Source: Dyella acidiphila (GTDB lineage Bacteria > Pseudomonadota > Gammaproteobacteria > Xanthomonadales > Rhodanobacteraceae). Taken from it: 64,000 nt of DNA. Numbering within the stretch: the stretch's first letter is position 1; the number at the start of each line of letters is the position of its first letter. The stretch is from the NCBI RefSeq assembly GCF_014863405.1, contig NZ_JACZZA010000012.1, forward strand, positions 62,001 through 126,000, read 5' to 3'. Under the pieces are notes generated by a model. That model was not told where the DNA came from. It saw only the letters and a list, made by a program, of their open reading frames with translations, and did no database searches. Below, piece after piece: positions 20,611-29,563 of the stretch. The position numbers and the translations under genes are program-made.

Positions 20611-22665
20611 TCATTGACCCGGCGGCAGGTACTTCTCGAACCAGTTCAGCGCACGCTGCAGCACATCGCGCTGATGCTGCGGATCGTTGAAGTGATGCCC
20701 TTCGTTCGGATACACCACCAGCGACGTGGGCACGCCCAGCGCGCGCAGCGCGTGCCAGTATTCGAACGACTGCGGCGCGGGACATTCTGCATCGCGGTCG
20801 CCGACCACGATCAAGGTGGGTGTCTTCACCTTCTTGATGAAATTGATGGCCGAGCTCTTCGCATACACCGCCGGATCGTCGTAAACGGAGGCGCCGAAGA
20901 ACGGAATCATCCATTGGTCGATCAGGTTCTGTCCGTAATAGCTCTGCCAGTTGGCGATGCCCGCGCCCGCCACCACGGCGCGGAAGCGCTGCGTCTGGGT
21001 CGGCACGAACATGCTCATGAAGCCGCCGTAGCTCCAGCCGGTCAGGCCCAGGCGGTGGTCATCCACCGGCACCATCTTTTCCACTGCATCCACGCCGGCC
21101 AGCGTGTCGCGCAGATCGCCGTAGCCGAAATCCTTGCGGTTGGCCTGCACGAACGATTCGCCTTCGCCGAAGCTGCCGCGCGGATTGGTCATGAACACGA
21201 AATAGCCCAGCGCGGAAAACGGCGCGGCGCCGTAGCCCACGCTCGGCCAGCGCGGCACCACTGCCGACGAGGGGCCGCCATGGATATTGACGATCATCGG
21301 ATAGCGCTTGCTCGGGTCGTAGTTGGCCGGATACAGCAGCCACCCTTGCACGTGGAAGCCGTCGTTATCCCATTCCACCGATTGCGCCTTGCCCCAGCCC
21401 GGCTTCAAGCCCGCGTTGATGGAAGTAACGGCCGACGGTATCTGGTTGCCGACCGCGCCTGCGTAAACCTCCGGCGCGACTTCGAACGATGACTGTGCAA
21501 ACGCGACATAGTGATGGTCTGCCGACAACGACAGCGACAACTCAGCCGTGCCGCTGCCCACCGATCCCGGTGCGGTGAACAGCACGCGCTGTTGCTGCGC
21601 ATGTCCGGCCTGCACGGCGTATTCGGCCAGCTGCGAATGGCCGTTGCTGAACTGGTTCACCAGCAGCGATTGCGGCGAGCTCCAGCTGAACCATGCCGGC
21701 GAGACGTGAATGCCGGGCGTGAGATTGACCGGTGCGCCGCCCGTGGTCGACACGCTGTAGATGTCGCCGCCGGTGGCGCCCTCATCGCTCATCAGGCCGC
21801 CGATAAACGCGATCTGCGAACCATCCGGCGACCAGCGCGGCAGCGCGATCTGCAAACCGTGCAAGGGACCGCTGACCGTACGCGGATCGACCACTGCCGT
21901 GCGTGCGGCGCCTGCCTGCGCGGCCTGCACGTAGAGTTGCGCGATCCACCAATTGTTGTCGCCAGGCGCCGGTGCCGCGACATAGGCCAGGCGCTGGCTG
22001 TCGGGCGCCCAGCTGAATTCATAGATATAGCTGTCGGCCGGCGTTACTACCTGCAGCTCGCCGCCTTGCGCGGGCAGCGTGGCAACGCGCTGCACTTCGA
22101 TGCCTTCCACACCGATCTCGCCCGTGGCCGGCTTGGCGGCGGCCAGTGCACTGGCGCGGCGCGTAGCGCCTTCCACATACAGGAAAGCCAGCGATTTACC
22201 ATCCGGTGCCCAACTCAGACCGTGCACGTAGCCGTGCAGGTTGGACACGCGTGTGGCTTTGTCCTGCGCCTGTGTATCCAGCACATAGATGTCGAGCTGC
22301 TTGCTGCCCATGGTGCTGGCAGCGCCGGCACAGTTGGAGAGAAACGCCAGGTGGCGTGAATCCGGCGCCCAGGCCAGGCCTTCTTCGCTGCAGGTGCCGG
22401 GCTTGGCGGCCAGGCCCACGCTGTGCGCGTGCTGGCCATGGGCATCGGCCAGCATGATGCCGGGCTTGCCGTCGGTTTCCACTACCCAGGCGAGTTGTTG
22501 GCCGTCCGGCGAAATCGCCACTTCGTTGACGTCGCGTACCTTGCCCAGCTGAGTGAGCAGGGCGTCGATGCGCGGATCGGTGCCGCTGGCATGCGTGTCA
22601 GCGAAGGCGGTCGGTGCCAGCAAGGCAGCAAGCAGGGGCAGAAACAAACGAGCGGGTTTAAGCAT
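20611..22665 (-). CDS. Secreted S9-family prolyl oligopeptidase-type peptidase
   Basis: A 684-residue serine peptidase exported to the periplasm or outside. The ATG at 22665 opens a signal peptide (MLKPARLFLPLLAALLAPTAFA). Residues about 40-420 contain beta-propeller WD40/PD40-like repeats (DGQQLAWVVE, APDSRHLAFLSN, SPDGSQIAFIGG). The C-terminal alpha/beta-hydrolase domain has the nucleophile in GLTGWSYGGFMS (Ser545), the acid in VVGDRDAECP and the histidine in NEGHHF. This is the acylaminoacyl/dipeptidyl-peptidase branch of S9. Two more S9 genes are at 40277 and 42533; Xanthomonadales are rich in them. The substrate is not known. Confidence 0.9.
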   Translation of the reverse strand: MLKPARLFLPLLAALLAPTAFADTHASGTDPRIDALLTQLGKVRDVNEVAISPDGQQLAWVVETDGKPGIMLADAHGQHAHSVGLAAKPGTCSEEGLAWAPDSRHLAFLSNCAGAASTMGSKQLDIYVLDTQAQDKATRVSNLHGYVHGLSWAPDGKSLAFLYVEGATRRASALAAAKPATGEIGVEGIEVQRVATLPAQGGELQVVTPADSYIYEFSWAPDSQRLAYVAAPAPGDNNWWIAQLYVQAAQAGAARTAVVDPRTVSGPLHGLQIALPRWSPDGSQIAFIGGLMSDEGATGGDIYSVSTTGGAPVNLTPGIHVSPAWFSWSSPQSLLVNQFSNGHSQLAEYAVQAGHAQQQRVLFTAPGSVGSGTAELSLSLSADHHYVAFAQSSFEVAPEVYAGAVGNQIPSAVTSINAGLKPGWGKAQSVEWDNDGFHVQGWLLYPANYDPSKRYPMIVNIHGGPSSAVVPRWPSVGYGAAPFSALGYFVFMTNPRGSFGEGESFVQANRKDFGYGDLRDTLAGVDAVEKMVPVDDHRLGLTGWSYGGFMSMFVPTQTQRFRAVVAGAGIANWQSYYGQNLIDQWMIPFFGASVYDDPAVYAKSSAINFIKKVKTPTLIVVGDRDAECPAPQSFEYWHALRALGVPTSLVVYPNEGHHFNDPQHQRDVLQRALNWFEKYLPPGQ

Positions 22666-22750
22666 GGCGGTGTTCCGCAGACACAGGAAGGCCAGCACGC
22701 TAGCAGCTCGCACCGGGCCTGCCCATGTGCAGGATGGCACCTGTCGACGG

Positions 22751-24214
22751 CTACACCGGCATAAAGGGATGCGCACGCCGCTGCACGCCGCGCCAGCCGT
22801 GCCAGGCCAAGGTCGCCAAGGCGAGAATCAGCGCGATCCATGCCGAAATCAGCACAAGCACTGGCAGCGTATCCGGCTCCGTCGCGCGGGTGAAAAGCGG
22901 CATATAGGCATTGTCCAGGCCCAGCAGCGTGTAGCACACACCTGCAGCCACGCCCACGCTCCAGCCCGGCAGGCGCACGCCGCCGAAATTGCACAGCGCG
23001 CAGGCCAGCACGATGGCGGCACTGCCCAGCTGACTGAGTATCGCCATGCACAAGCTCAGCGCATCGATCCGTTCGCGCAGCGCCACCGCCAGCAGTATGG
23101 CGAGCAATATCGCCTGGATGGACAACATGCGCTGCATGCTTGCACGCAGCAGCTGCCACACCAGCGGCCTGCCGTTGCCCAGGCCCGGCAGCAGCGCCAG
23201 CAAGGCGAGTTCGGCGTTGTCACGGCGCCAGCGCTGTTGCAACACCATCATCACCACTAGGCTCAACGATGCGCCGACAAAGCCGAGCAGCCATACCCAT
23301 ACGTCGAAGGTGGCGAGCAACGCATGCAGCATATTGCGCAGCGACCAACCGGCACTGGCGAAGCCCAGATAAATGATTACCGGTGTCGGAATCAGCAATA
23401 ACAGCCAGCGCATCAGCCTGCTTTGCCAGGTAACCGGCAGCAGCCAGCCGCCCAGTGCGATCTGCAGGCTATAGGCCACACGCGCAGGCCCGGCGCGGCT
23501 GACATCCGCCACCGGCTGCATCCAGGCCGGCATGCTGAGCAGTTGGCGCGTGCTGTCGCGCGGTACGAACCAGCCCGGCCAACCATGCCGGTTCGCGCCC
23601 ACCTGCATCACCAGTGGGCGGCCGAAATTTTGTTGATAAGGATCGGCCGCGCGTAACTGGCGGCGCCAGCACAGTGCGCTGACGCAGGCGAGCAGCGCCA
23701 CGCAGGCGACGATGTCGTAAAAGCTGCTGTTGCCCGCGTGCGGCGGCGCGAAGTGCAGCTTGAAGACATTCAACAGCACCGGCACGAAACCCAGCAACGC
23801 CGCGAAATAGCGCGGCAGCATGCCCAGCGTGAAGCCGATGGTGAGACTCATCACCTGAATTGCGAAAACTCCCAGCCATTCGCCGCCGGCCATCACCAGC
23901 AGGATGGTCGGTATCGCGGCCAGCATGGCGCCATACAACACCAGCCCAGGCAGCACGGTGTGCTGCATGCGCGGCACACGCAATTGCCTGGCGTCGACGG
24001 CCAGCAGCAACGTTGGCGCCAGCAGGATCATGCCGGCGAGAAAATTGGCGTAGCCGCTGAGAATGGCGCCGGTCCAGCGGGCACCGTCGCCGAATCCGCG
24101 CTCGGCATACACGGCGCTGCCGATCCATACCAGCGCCAGCATCGCCAGCATCAGCCAGCGCTGTGTGGCAGCGGTGGTGCGCCAAGGCACCAGGCAGATC
24201 GAGATGGCGTTCAT
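22751..24214 (-). CDS. ABC-transporter permease, multi-pass membrane protein
   Basis: A 487-residue inner-membrane protein. The ATG at 24214 overlaps the stop of the ATPase gene by four bases (ATGA), so translation is coupled. About 12 hydrophobic segments are visible, for example RWLMLAMLALVWIGSAVYA, AGMILLAPTLLLAVDA, TLGMLPRYFAALLGFVPVLLNVF and LVVMMVLQQRW near the middle, with more near the end. No sequence family is named with certainty. Its place after a GntR regulator and an ATPase marks it as the membrane half of a YtrA-type exporter. The transported molecule is unknown; cell-envelope-active compounds are typical inducers of such operons. Confidence 0.75.
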   Translation of the reverse strand: MNAISICLVPWRTTAATQRWLMLAMLALVWIGSAVYAERGFGDGARWTGAILSGYANFLAGMILLAPTLLLAVDARQLRVPRMQHTVLPGLVLYGAMLAAIPTILLVMAGGEWLGVFAIQVMSLTIGFTLGMLPRYFAALLGFVPVLLNVFKLHFAPPHAGNSSFYDIVACVALLACVSALCWRRQLRAADPYQQNFGRPLVMQVGANRHGWPGWFVPRDSTRQLLSMPAWMQPVADVSRAGPARVAYSLQIALGGWLLPVTWQSRLMRWLLLLIPTPVIIYLGFASAGWSLRNMLHALLATFDVWVWLLGFVGASLSLVVMMVLQQRWRRDNAELALLALLPGLGNGRPLVWQLLRASMQRMLSIQAILLAILLAVALRERIDALSLCMAILSQLGSAAIVLACALCNFGGVRLPGWSVGVAAGVCYTLLGLDNAYMPLFTRATEPDTLPVLVLISAWIALILALATLAWHGWRGVQRRAHPFMPV

Positions 24215-25107
24215 TCGGCGATCTCCACGAACAGATCTTCCAGCCCCAGCGCATCGACGCGTGCACCGGTCAAGGTCGCCGCTTCCGGCCACTGTCCATG
24301 CGCGTCGCGTTGAACCACCAGGCTCAGGCTGCCGTCTTCATTGCGGCGTCGGCTCAGACTTTGCGCGGGGGCGGCGGCGCTCATTTTTGCCGGCAGCCAC
24401 AGGCGGCCGTAGCGCTCCTTGGTATCGTCCACGTCACAGTGCAGCAGCAGCTTGCCTTCGTGCAGGAACGCAACTTCCGATGCCACGCGTTCCAGGTCCG
24501 ACACGATATGCGTGGAGAACAGCACCGTCGTCCCTGCCTCACCGGCACGCAAGGCGATCTCGCGCAGCAGTTCGCGCCGCGCCACCGGATCGAGCGCGGC
24601 AGCCGGTTCGTCCAGCACCAGCAGCTCGGGTTGTGACGCGAGCGCGCGCAGCAGATCCACGCGCTGGCGTTCGCCCGGCGAAAGCTTGGCCAGCAGGCGT
24701 TTGGGCTGGATTTTCCAGCGCTCCAGCGTGAGGCGGATGAACTCCGCATCCCAGTGCGGATAGAAGCGTCCGACAAAATCCAGCATCTGCTGCACGGTAA
24801 GCCAGGCCAACGCCTCGGGCTGTTGCGGTACGTAGGCGATGCGCGCTTTGGCGTCGTCGCTGAGTTTCAATGCGGGCTCGTCGAAGACCAGGGCGCGGCC
24901 ACCCTGCGGTTCGAGCAAACCCAGCAAAGCGCGGATCAAGGTGGACTTGCCGGCACCGTTGCGGCCGATCAAGCCGAGCACGCTTCCCGGGGTGAGCGCG
25001 AGATTCACGCCATCGAGCACCTTGGTGCCGTCGAAGCCGTGCATCAATCCCTGTGCGCTCAGTGGAGATACCGAAGCCTTGGCTGTTTCCTGCAGTACGG
25101 CGTTCAT
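24211..25107 (-). CDS. ABC-transporter ATP-binding protein
   Basis: A 298-residue ATPase. It has Walker A GLIGRNGAGKSTL, Q-loop YVPQQPEALAWLT, signature LSPGERQRVDLLRALA and Walker B LLVLDEPAAALD, followed by the H-loop STHIVSDLERV. The last 70 residues are an extension of unknown role. The start at 25107 has GGGAG 7 bases upstream, and the gene begins next to the stop of the GntR regulator. Together with the downstream permease it forms one regulator-ATPase-permease operon. The Q-loop and signature are of the type used by drug or lantibiotic exporters, but the substrate cannot be read from the sequence. Confidence 0.9.
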   Translation of the reverse strand: MNAVLQETAKASVSPLSAQGLMHGFDGTKVLDGVNLALTPGSVLGLIGRNGAGKSTLIRALLGLLEPQGGRALVFDEPALKLSDDAKARIAYVPQQPEALAWLTVQQMLDFVGRFYPHWDAEFIRLTLERWKIQPKRLLAKLSPGERQRVDLLRALASQPELLVLDEPAAALDPVARRELLREIALRAGEAGTTVLFSTHIVSDLERVASEVAFLHEGKLLLHCDVDDTKERYGRLWLPAKMSAAAPAQSLSRRRNEDGSLSLVVQRDAHGQWPEAATLTGARVDALGLEDLFVEIAE

Positions 25108-25108
25108 T

Positions 25109-25492
25109 TCAATCTCCCAGCAATTTGGCCAGCCGGCGCAATACCGGCTCGGCGGGCAATTCCAATTCATTGGCGTGGCGCGCCAGTTCCTGCAGCTGCG
25201 TTTCCAGCAGCGCCATGCGCTGGCTTTCGCTCTGCACCGGCTTGCGCGTGGCGGCCACCGCCATGCCTTTGCCGCGCAGGCGTTCCAGCAGGCCTTCGGT
25301 TTCGGCCATGCCGTAGGCGCGCGACACCGTCATCGGGTTGATCGCGTGAAAACCGGCGACGTCGCGCACCGACGGCAGCAGCTCGCCCGCCACCAGCTGG
25401 CCGCTGGCGATCAGGCGGCGCAGCTGCTCCACGATTTGCCGGTAGATCGGCTCGGGGGCGTTGGGTTGTATGGTCAGTAGCGATGCATCCAT
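25109..25492 (-). CDS. GntR-family regulator, YtrA type
   Basis: A 127-residue repressor. The ATG at 25492 starts MDASLLTIQPNAPEPIYRQI. The winged helix follows with YRQIVEQLRRLIASGQLVAGELLPSVRDVAGFHAINPMTVSRAYGMAETEGLLERLRGKG (GntR signature), and then only a short helical tail, as in the YtrA subfamily that lacks a ligand-binding effector domain. It controls the ABC operon it heads. A matching inverted repeat overlies its own start region, suggesting autoregulation. Confidence 0.88.
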   Translation of the reverse strand: MDASLLTIQPNAPEPIYRQIVEQLRRLIASGQLVAGELLPSVRDVAGFHAINPMTVSRAYGMAETEGLLERLRGKGMAVAATRKPVQSESQRMALLETQLQELARHANELELPAEPVLRRLAKLLGD

Positions 25493-25514
25493 GTGTATTA
25501 ATACAACAATACAC
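25493..25514. promoter_or_regulatory. Probable GntR/YtrA operator
   Basis: GTGTATT, 8 bases, then AATACAC form a perfect inverted repeat directly upstream of the GntR start codon, and TGTATTAATACA within it is a 12-bp palindrome. AT-rich dyads of this shape are bound by YtrA-type regulators. It lies between divergent genes (GntR and xthA) and could control both. Confidence 0.6.
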
Positions 25515-25584
25515 TTGGGCATTCGTCAAGCATGACCAATGGCCAGGCCCTTGGGCTGTCATCGGCATCCCTTACAATCGCCCG

Positions 25585-26364
25585 ATGAAAATTGCTTCCT
25601 GGAACGTCAATTCGCTCAACGTGCGCATTCCGCATCTCACGCAATGGCTCTCCGACGCGCGGCCGGACGTGGTGGCGCTGCAGGAAACCAAGCTGGAAGA
25701 CGCGAAATTCCCGGTGGACGAGCTTGCCGCCGCCGGCTACCAGGCCGTGTATGCCGGCCAGAAGACCTATAACGGCGTGGCCATCCTGGCGCGCAACGAT
25801 GCCGGCTTCACCTTCGAGGACGTGCTCACCGACATCCCCGGCCTGGACGATCCGCAGCGGCGCATTCTCGCGGCCACCATCGGCGGCGTGCGCGTGGTGG
25901 ACCTGTACGTGGTCAACGGCAAGGCCGTGGGCGACGAGAAATACACCTACAAGCTGCACTGGCTGGAGCGCGTGCAGGCGTTCCTGGCGGAAGAGATCCG
26001 CCGCCATCCCCGGCTGGTGGTGCTGGGCGACTTCAACATCGCCCCGGATGACCGCGACGTCTACGATCCGGTCGGCTGGGGCGAGGAAGTGCTCTGCTCG
26101 CCGCCCGAGCGCGCGGCCCTGAAATCCATCACGGATCTGGGCCTGCACGACAGTTTCCGGCTGTTTGAAGCGGAGGGCGCCCATTACAGTTGGTGGGACT
26201 ACCGGCAGGGCGCATTCCGGCGCAACATGGGCCTGCGCATCGACTTGATCCTGCTCAGCGATGCCCTGAAATCCTTGGCAAAGGCCGCCGCCATCGATCG
26301 CGAGCCGCGGCGCTGGGAACGGCCTTCCGACCACACCCCCGTCACGGTGGACCTGGATATCTGA
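25585..26364 (+). CDS. xthA: Exodeoxyribonuclease III
   Basis: AP endonuclease and 3'-5' exonuclease in base-excision repair. The ATG at 25585 gives 259 residues. Family residues are visible: MKIASWNVNSLNVR, LQETKLED (metal-binding Glu), YNGVAILAR, VLGDFNIAPDDRDVYDP, GLRIDLILLS and the final PSDHTPV with the catalytic histidine. It is divergent from the GntR regulator gene 92 bases upstream. The next gene starts within the TGATG stop/start, so the two are co-translated. Some XthA-like enzymes of this branch act mainly as exonucleases; full activity is likely here because all motifs are kept. Confidence 0.95.
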   Translation: MKIASWNVNSLNVRIPHLTQWLSDARPDVVALQETKLEDAKFPVDELAAAGYQAVYAGQKTYNGVAILARNDAGFTFEDVLTDIPGLDDPQRRILAATIGGVRVVDLYVVNGKAVGDEKYTYKLHWLERVQAFLAEEIRRHPRLVVLGDFNIAPDDRDVYDPVGWGEEVLCSPPERAALKSITDLGLHDSFRLFEAEGAHYSWWDYRQGAFRRNMGLRIDLILLSDALKSLAKAAAIDREPRRWERPSDHTPVTVDLDI

Positions 26365-27047
26365 TGACGACACGCGAGACCAACGCCGACTGGCCCAGTT
26401 CCCTGGACGACAGCGAACTGGACGAACTCGACAACTACCTGCGTACCCACGCCCAGGACGGCCACCTGCTGCTCGACGGCGTGCACGGCCTGCTCAGCGC
26501 GATCGCGGTAGGCCCGGTGCAGGTGCTGCCCGAAGAATGGCTGCCCGAAGTGCTGCACGAGCCGTTTTCCGATGAAGATGAAGGCAACCGTGTGCTGGCC
26601 TTGCTGGCCAAGCTCAACGATTCGATCAGCGCCGAACTCGACGTGGATGCCTATGAGCCGATTCTCGGCGAAGTGGAGACCGAAGGCGGCCCAGCCCTGT
26701 CCGCCGCCGGCTGGTGCGAAGGCTTCAGCCGCGGCATCGACCTGCGCGCCGGCCTGTGGGAAAAGCGCCTGGCCGACGATCCGTCGCTGATGGAAACGCT
26801 GGGACCGGTGATGGCGCTGGCCGTCGACGAAGGCATCCTCAGCGCCGAAGCGGAGTTCGAAAAGCTCAGCGACGAGGAATACGACGACTGCCTGGCGCAG
26901 CTACCCGCCGTGCTCGCCGCGGTGAACCACTACTGGTCCCAGCATCCGGCGACCGAAGCGGAAATCGACGCCACCAGCCTCGCCAGCCAGTCCAAGCAGG
27001 AGCCGGCCACGCCGCCGCGCCAGCGCAGCGGACACTGGGTGCACTGA
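26364..27047 (+). CDS. UPF0149/YecA-family protein
   Basis: A 227-residue, strongly acidic protein of the YecA/UPF0149 (YgfB) family, of poorly defined role. The ATG overlaps the xthA stop (TGATG). The family signature is the N-terminal LDDSELDELDNYLR followed by LDGVHGLLSAIAVGP and the later WCEGFSRGIDLRAGLWEK. The C-terminal tail is low-complexity and lacks the SEC-type zinc motif of longer YecA proteins. The overlap suggests it is produced together with exonuclease III, but there is no evidence of a shared function. Confidence 0.85.
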   Translation: MTTRETNADWPSSLDDSELDELDNYLRTHAQDGHLLLDGVHGLLSAIAVGPVQVLPEEWLPEVLHEPFSDEDEGNRVLALLAKLNDSISAELDVDAYEPILGEVETEGGPALSAAGWCEGFSRGIDLRAGLWEKRLADDPSLMETLGPVMALAVDEGILSAEAEFEKLSDEEYDDCLAQLPAVLAAVNHYWSQHPATEAEIDATSLASQSKQEPATPPRQRSGHWVH

Positions 27048-27134
27048 GGCAACAATCCGTTCACGGCGCGGGTCTTGGGCGCGCGCCGCGACGGAACCAT
27101 CATGTGCGCCAGATTCTTCTTGCGGGAGCAAGCC

Positions 27135-27968
27135 ATGACTGAGCGCAGCATTCTTCGCCGCATCCGCGGCACCGACACCGCCGACGGTGCGGGTGTGAAA
27201 CTCAAGCGCATCATCGGCCAGCCCGGCCTGGACATGCTCGATCCGTTCCTGTTGCTGGACGAGTTCCGCTCCGACCAGGCCGGCGACTACATCGCCGGCT
27301 TTCCGGAACATCCGCACCGCGGCTTCGAAACGGTCACCTACATGCTGGCCGGCCATATGCAGCACGGCGACAACCACGGCAACCGCGGCGACCTCACGCC
27401 CGGCAGCGTGCAGTGGATGACCGCCGGGCGCGGCATCTTGCATTCGGAAATGCCGCAGCAGGAAAACGGGCTGATGTGGGGGTTCCAGCTGTGGGTGAAC
27501 CTGCCGGCCAAGGACAAGATGACCGCCCCGCGGTACCAGGACATCGGCCCGGAGCGCATCCCGGTGGTGCACCCGGCCCCCGGGGTGACGGTGAAGGTCA
27601 TTGCCGGCTCGCTGGGTGACGCCAGCGGTCCGGTGTCGGGAATTGTCACCGCCCCGGTCTACCTGGATATCGCGGTGGAAGCCGGTGCCGGCGTCGAGAT
27701 TCCGCTGCCGGAAGGCCACCACGCCTTCGCCTATGTGTTCGACGGCAGCGATGCTCAGGTCGCCGGCGAAAAGCTCTCGCGCAGCGAGCTGGCGGTGCTG
27801 TCCAAGGGCAGCAGCGTGCGCATCGCAGGCCGCGAAAGCGCGGCCCGCGTGCTGTTGGTGGCCGGCCAGCCGCTGCAGGAGCCGGTCGCGCGCTACGGCC
27901 CGTTCGTGATGAACACGCCCGAGCAGATCCACGAGGCCATCGCCGATTTCCGCGCCGGCAAGTTCTGA
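27135..27968 (+). CDS. Pirin-family protein
   Basis: A 277-residue bicupin. The ATG at 27135 has GGGAG upstream. The pirin iron-site motifs are present: PHPHRGFETVTYML-type segment (HPHRGFETVTY) with two histidines, GSVQWMTAGRGILHSEMP and FQLWVNLP, followed by the second cupin with PEGHHAFAYVFDG. Bacterial pirins act as quercetinases or bind metabolic enzymes such as pyruvate dehydrogenase in other species. The actual role here is unknown. It lies 87 bases after the UPF0149 gene, on the same strand. Confidence 0.92.
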   Translation: MTERSILRRIRGTDTADGAGVKLKRIIGQPGLDMLDPFLLLDEFRSDQAGDYIAGFPEHPHRGFETVTYMLAGHMQHGDNHGNRGDLTPGSVQWMTAGRGILHSEMPQQENGLMWGFQLWVNLPAKDKMTAPRYQDIGPERIPVVHPAPGVTVKVIAGSLGDASGPVSGIVTAPVYLDIAVEAGAGVEIPLPEGHHAFAYVFDGSDAQVAGEKLSRSELAVLSKGSSVRIAGRESAARVLLVAGQPLQEPVARYGPFVMNTPEQIHEAIADFRAGKF

Positions 27969-27993
27969 TCCCGCCAGCCGCTTCAGCCCTTCC

Positions 27994-28027
27994 ATCGCCC
28001 TGCCGATAACCCTATCGGCGGGGCGAT
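27994..28027. repeat. Strong 15-bp hairpin after the pirin gene
   Basis: ATCGCCCTGCCGATA and TATCGGCGGGGCGAT pair with a single G-T mismatch around an ACCC loop. No T run follows. It may terminate or stabilise the pirin transcript. About 200 further bases to 28225 hold no gene and are AT-rich. Confidence 0.6.
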
Positions 28028-28225
28028 GTGCATGCAGGGGGCTGTGGCACGAACGATGCACCACTTCCGTCAGCCGAAGCCGTTAAAAGCGGTTAACGGC
28101 AGGGGATTGCGGGGAAGGGTGTTCCGTCGTTAAATAAAGATTAATCCAAACAGGTTCATATGCCTGTAAAATCATTCTTCGTGAAATTTTCAGAAACCGT
28201 AGCTAACTAATTGTTTTAAATCGCC

Positions 28226-28681
28226 ATGACTGTACTGACCTTCAGCCTGATCATCGTCCTCGCCCTGGTGGCGATTGCGGTCAAGCGGGTGCCGGTTGGG
28301 CAGGTGCATAGCCTTTATCGCTACGGTAAGCCGATCCGCCTGTTGCAGCCCGGCACCCATGTGGTGCTGCCGCTGGTGGATCGGGTGGGACATCGCATCG
28401 ACCTGGGTGGCCGCACGCTGCGCTTCGACGCCGCCGTGACCGAAGCCCAGCCGCTGCATGGCACGGTGTACTGGCAGGTGCTCGAACCCGAGCGCGCCGA
28501 TGCGGTGATCGAAGAGGCCGACCAGCTGATTCGCCGCAGCGTGCTCGATGCGCTGCATACCGGCGCCGCCAACCAGGATGAACCACGCCGCGACGTGGCC
28601 GCTCGCCTCAAGTCCAGCCTCAACCAGCATCTGCGCGCTCGCGGCATGATGGTGACGCGGGTGGAACTGGAAGCCGCCTGA
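28226..28681 (+). CDS. Small membrane-anchored SPFH/Band-7-like protein
   Basis: A 151-residue protein with an N-terminal membrane helix (MTVLTFSLIIVLALVAIAVK) followed by the start of a Band-7 fold: VPVGQVHSLYRYGKPIRLLQPGTHVVLPLVDRVGHRIDLGGRTL. SPFH proteins usually run past 250 residues and form rings at the membrane; this one stops after the first half, so it is a short family member. A terminator lies downstream at 28736. Function unknown. Confidence 0.7.
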   Translation: MTVLTFSLIIVLALVAIAVKRVPVGQVHSLYRYGKPIRLLQPGTHVVLPLVDRVGHRIDLGGRTLRFDAAVTEAQPLHGTVYWQVLEPERADAVIEEADQLIRRSVLDALHTGAANQDEPRRDVAARLKSSLNQHLRARGMMVTRVELEAA

Positions 28682-28735
28682 AGCAACTGGCCAGGGTGCC
28701 CGAGAGCACCGGCACAGGGGAATCTGAGCAATATC

Positions 28736-28760
28736 GGCCCGCTTCGGCGGGCCTTCTTTT
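28736..28760 (+). terminator. Rho-independent terminator
   Basis: GGCCCGC and GCGGGCC around a TTCG tetraloop, followed by TTCTTTT, after the Band-7-like gene. Confidence 0.85.
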
Positions 28761-28829
28761 ATCCAGGCGGCTGGCATCCGCGCGTGCGGATCCGGATACT
28801 GCCCGCCCACTGACGCAAACGGATCACCG

Positions 28830-29462
28830 ATGACCGATCGCTCCGCCCTGCAAGCCCGGCTCGAACAAGGCATTGCCGCGCTCGGCCTGCAGCTGCCGGC
28901 GGAGGCGGTGCCGCGCCTGCTCGATTACCAGGCCCTGCTGGAGCGCTGGAACGCCGCCTACAACCTCACCGCCATCCGCGACCCCGCCGAGATGGTGAGC
29001 CGGCATCTGCTGGATTCGCTGGCGATCCTGCCCTACGTACAGGGCCAGTCGCTGGCTGACCTGGGCACCGGCCCGGGGCTACCCGGCATTCCGCTGGCGA
29101 TCGCCGCGCCGGGTCGCGAGGTGCTGCTGGTGGATTCCAACGGCAAGAAGGTGCGCTTCCTGCGCGAGGCGATCCGCTCGCTGAAGCTGGAGGGCGTGCG
29201 CGCCGTGCAATCGCGAGTGGAAGAGGTGCAGGGCCAGTTCGACTGCATCACCGCCCGTGCCTTCGCCAGCCTGGCCGACATGTTGCACTGGGGCGGCCAT
29301 CTGCTCGCGCCGCAGGGCCAGTGGCTGGCGATGAAGGGCAAGGCCCCCGACGACGAACTGCCCGGCGTGCCGGACGGTTTCAGCGTGCGCGGCATCCATG
29401 CGCTGGACGTGCCCGGACTGGGTGCAGCAGAGCGCCATCTGGTCGTACTTCAGCGCACCTGA
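28830..29462 (+). CDS. rsmG: 16S rRNA (guanine-527-N7) methyltransferase
   Basis: Methylates N7 of G527 in 16S rRNA with S-adenosylmethionine; loss gives low-level streptomycin resistance. 210 residues, as expected. The SAM-binding glycine-rich loop is LADLGTGPGLPGIPLAIA, preceded by RHLLDSLAIL and followed by VLLVDSNGKKVRFLREAI and ITARAFASLADML. It lies upstream of parA and parB, the common origin-proximal order mnmG-rsmG-parA-parB; mnmG is not in this window. parA starts 101 bases after it. Confidence 0.95.
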   Translation: MTDRSALQARLEQGIAALGLQLPAEAVPRLLDYQALLERWNAAYNLTAIRDPAEMVSRHLLDSLAILPYVQGQSLADLGTGPGLPGIPLAIAAPGREVLLVDSNGKKVRFLREAIRSLKLEGVRAVQSRVEEVQGQFDCITARAFASLADMLHWGGHLLAPQGQWLAMKGKAPDDELPGVPDGFSVRGIHALDVPGLGAAERHLVVLQRT

Positions 29463-29563
29463 GCGCGGTCCGGGCACCGGCCCAGATGGCGGACTGTCGG
29501 GGTTTGCGTCCACAAACTGGTAATCTAGCCGTCCTCTCAAATACGCACGGTACCGGACGAGAC